Both the position numbers and the translations under genes were made by a program. Source: an uncultured Mollicutes bacterium (GTDB lineage: Bacteria > Bacillota_I > Bacilli_A > ML615J-28 > CAG-313). Taken from it: a stretch of DNA of 35,281 nucleotides. The notes beneath the pieces are model-generated. The model saw nothing but the letters and a program-made list of their open reading frames with translations. It searched no databases and had not been told where the DNA came from. The stretch's first letter is position 1; each line of letters opens with the position of its first letter. The DNA lies in NCBI GenBank assembly GCA_900539265.1, contig UQBM01000020.1:1-35281 (forward strand), in the 5' to 3' direction. Below, piece after piece: positions 34,701-35,281 of the stretch.

Positions 34701-35281
34701 ATCAGATCAGACGATTAAATTTAGTTATGCCTACCGACGGTTCGACGATAGATTCGTATTATGGATTATTCAGAATCAACCGAGGAACCATTAAAAATCT
34801 TAAATTGTACGAAGGTGGCACGAATACATATAAGCAAATGGGTCAGGATACGACAAAAACGATTTATGTCGGAATGATAGCGGGAAAGAACTATGGTACT
34901 ATAACGAACTGCACTTATGAATCCGGCAAATTTAACATGTGCTTCTTCGCGCCAAATGTTTATTCTGGAGGAATAGCCGGATATAACAACGGAAAAATCA
35001 ATAATTGTTCGGTACAGATATATTCTCTCGACGGGTACGGTCACAAAGGTGGCATTGTAGGTTATAACGCAAGTTCTGGAACTGTAACGGGTTGTAAAGT
35101 TGAAGGATTATTATCGGCAAGATATTCGCCGGATGAAATTGAACGCACGAACCAATATTCTGTAGGTGGCATTGTGGGTATTAACTATGGTAAAGTGACG
35201 AATAACAAGAATTATGCCACTTTGAGTATAAATGTCAAGTTAAATATCCTCAATTTTGTTCATTTAACTATCCTCAGTTTG
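31712..35281 (+). CDS. Very large secreted protein with GLUG-type repeats, 3' end missing
   Basis: An open frame of 1190 codons with no stop before the window ends. Residues 1-40 form a signal peptide (basic KKR, hydrophobic core, VFAAS cleavage site). A long all-beta region follows, with possible PPC/Ig-like modules (about 430-720). From residue 926 (GGGDGSASNPF) comes a module of the type that precedes GLUG repeats (DGNGYQIRRLNL), then at least four GLUG-like units: GMIAGKNYGTI (from 1054), GGIAGYNNGKI (1086), GGIVGYN (1113) and GGIVGIN (1152). GLUG repeats occur in surface adhesin-like beta-helix proteins. GGGAG precedes the ATG. Codon use (CCG, ACG, TCG, GCG, CGG) differs clearly from the housekeeping genes. 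The final 16 codons do not fit the repeat and overlap an IS-like end, so the gene is probably interrupted. Confidence 0.8.
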   Translation, partial: MNKILANKKRTCFIVLLLTVLVFVAICITLQERNTVFAASADVKTEEYSSLDSDYIIGYEGLTIRDYPNKLHATKAAVNSKDNGGFELSGLNEDDPIVSIIPKEYFFNVGQILKMGDEYGYFIDTKQKANQNYLSNVMVFDITTNTDLTSTIDRVIVEVTPIFQYKYVGLTNNAEAEMFHGFYLSYGQLTDSCVVPYPSKMENYTFVHTLEYGMTEDYYLKDVSFGASLFNEQSLNRGYSGYDPYNDYGSYFTGFDYSYQGKYREYGEFNGADLGWNIADSVFYWLGYFDAVPVVGSVTSVLGQIYSTVSLGKGWIDFAVDTYNAVEGEIKSTENKLTATCYYQNRDDQLKYYKDEKGNPVLTKTATLVVDSGTEKSIWYGVGDNVTAYFSIGHSALNGKIPNHTRFTNQLGLQIVSSNNDEVVAAGSTIISDSLREQETKTLTLDESSDIYMLPEGGDKFTFDAEFASDYNIQFDTDSNVDVIVNGQTYHGKNFDIDVSVRSGERIDITIAGNEKGIHTPISVTPSTNLTGMNIPGNEYYLLKTNELSGVTSLTTSNANIVISGFYIKGDDGLILYDEYGSITETNEISYPFPDDESYYIVLHNKTGSSKSDISINIAEIPTITEGNPKSLELLSNYSYYEFRTGSTGGRYVQTVSGTETDDLRYKVLNQNFDPITNGYSYVDGEYIMSFSPNTTYYIAIISDKKDTASVTINRESKAYQWQISGGKFGNGYITYDREIYAPRGTSYILEFLVNGIVVDTNYYSEDDVHNYFGGYDISVNQSGVLNIPSSTPVRGSGITVYAKYNNEASYDHSLKLIPDFADKLNVITKNMESTLGFSVSVPKYVKTVHYTLSVGGKEASFTRSISNYKAVNYITEDIQSNYNTMGYSGIGNITITIDRLDVVTAVNSTYSYNCNYSAQVHNLFGGGDGSASNPFTLSCYRHLNNMRKAVKNSRLDYNFKMTSDILMKQTETNYYWDAWWELIPATFYGVFDGNGYQIRRLNLVMPTDGSTIDSYYGLFRINRGTIKNLKLYEGGTNTYKQMGQDTTKTIYVGMIAGKNYGTITNCTYESGKFNMCFFAPNVYSGGIAGYNNGKINNCSVQIYSLDGYGHKGGIVGYNASSGTVTGCKVEGLLSARYSPDEIERTNQYSVGGIVGINYGKVTNNKNYATLSINVKLNILNFVHLTILSL
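35233..35281. mobile_element. Probable terminal segment of an IS21-like insertion sequence
   Basis: From TGTCAAG at 35233 the sequence stops resembling the GLUG gene. It contains two direct repeats, 35240-35257 (TTAAATATCCTCAATTTT) and 35264-35281 (TTAACTATCCTCAGTTTG), 15 of 18 bases identical, 24 bases apart. Terminal TG plus multiple internal direct repeats is the layout of IS21-family ends, where the transposase binds. Only 49 bases are visible and no transposase gene, so the family is tentative. Confidence 0.5.

Noticed and set aside
32767..35044. Several 70-90 codon minus-strand frames inside the GLUG gene
   Set aside because: They lie opposite a continuous 1190-codon frame with signal peptide and repeats, have no ribosome sites, and show no domain-like pattern.

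Overview
The window is AT-rich DNA from a low-GC Gram-positive bacterium of the Bacilli (Firmicutes) type that appears to form endospores. The evidence is gene content and order. It has a full-length SpoIVA, a two-domain GerM-like protein, YqfC and YqfD, plus many gene pairs arranged as in Bacillus subtilis: rnhC/mutS2/thioredoxin, gerM-rdgB, rpsU...yqfC-yqfD...glyS-dnaG-sigA-trmK-yqfO, plsY next to parE-parC, cmk/rpsA-der-gpsA, and spoIVA-hup. UGA is used as a stop (yqfD and yqfO end in TGA) and UGG encodes Trp, so this is not a mycoplasma with code 4. The composition and some divergent proteins suggest an Erysipelotrichia/Haloplasma-like lineage rather than Bacillus itself; that placement is inference.

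Layout. 1-1830: lspA and an rluD-type pseudouridine synthase. 1849-5577: rnhC divergent from mutS2 and a thioredoxin-like gene. 5616-7100: a solitary Fic gene and an Ntdp/DUF402 phosphatase, each with its own promoter and terminator. 7201-9066: spoIVA and an unusually acidic HU. 9099-11700: a zinc-ribbon CPBP membrane protease (minus strand), gerM-like, rdgB. 11766-19534: the rpsU / yqfCD / glyS / dnaG-sigA / trmK-yqfO macro-region, lacking genes that lie inside it in Bacillus (yqeY, phoH, ybeY, era, recO). 19660-20931: a 2[4Fe-4S] ferredoxin too small for simple ORF calling, yneF, and plsY. 21202-25609: parE-parC. 25680-30039: a cmk-rpsA gene fusion, der, gpsA.

The last 5 kb (about 30250-35281) is different. 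A Big_2-type lipoprotein gene appears to lose its native 3' end near 30840. This is followed by a perfect hairpin, a good promoter, and a GC-rich, palindrome-rich stretch of roughly 200 bp that is open in both directions but has no convincing gene. Then come a small two-TM protein and a very large secreted protein carrying GLUG-type repeats. Both composition and codon use shift here. The large gene never reaches a stop. Its last 49 bases look like the end of an IS21-like element (two 18-base direct repeats), so the gene is probably interrupted by an insertion at the very edge of the window.

Most of the window is vegetative and sporulation housekeeping. The accessory interest lies at the right end, in the cmk-rpsA fusion, in the acidic HU beside spoIVA, and in the extended LspA. 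No tRNA, rRNA, CRISPR array or defence cassette was seen.
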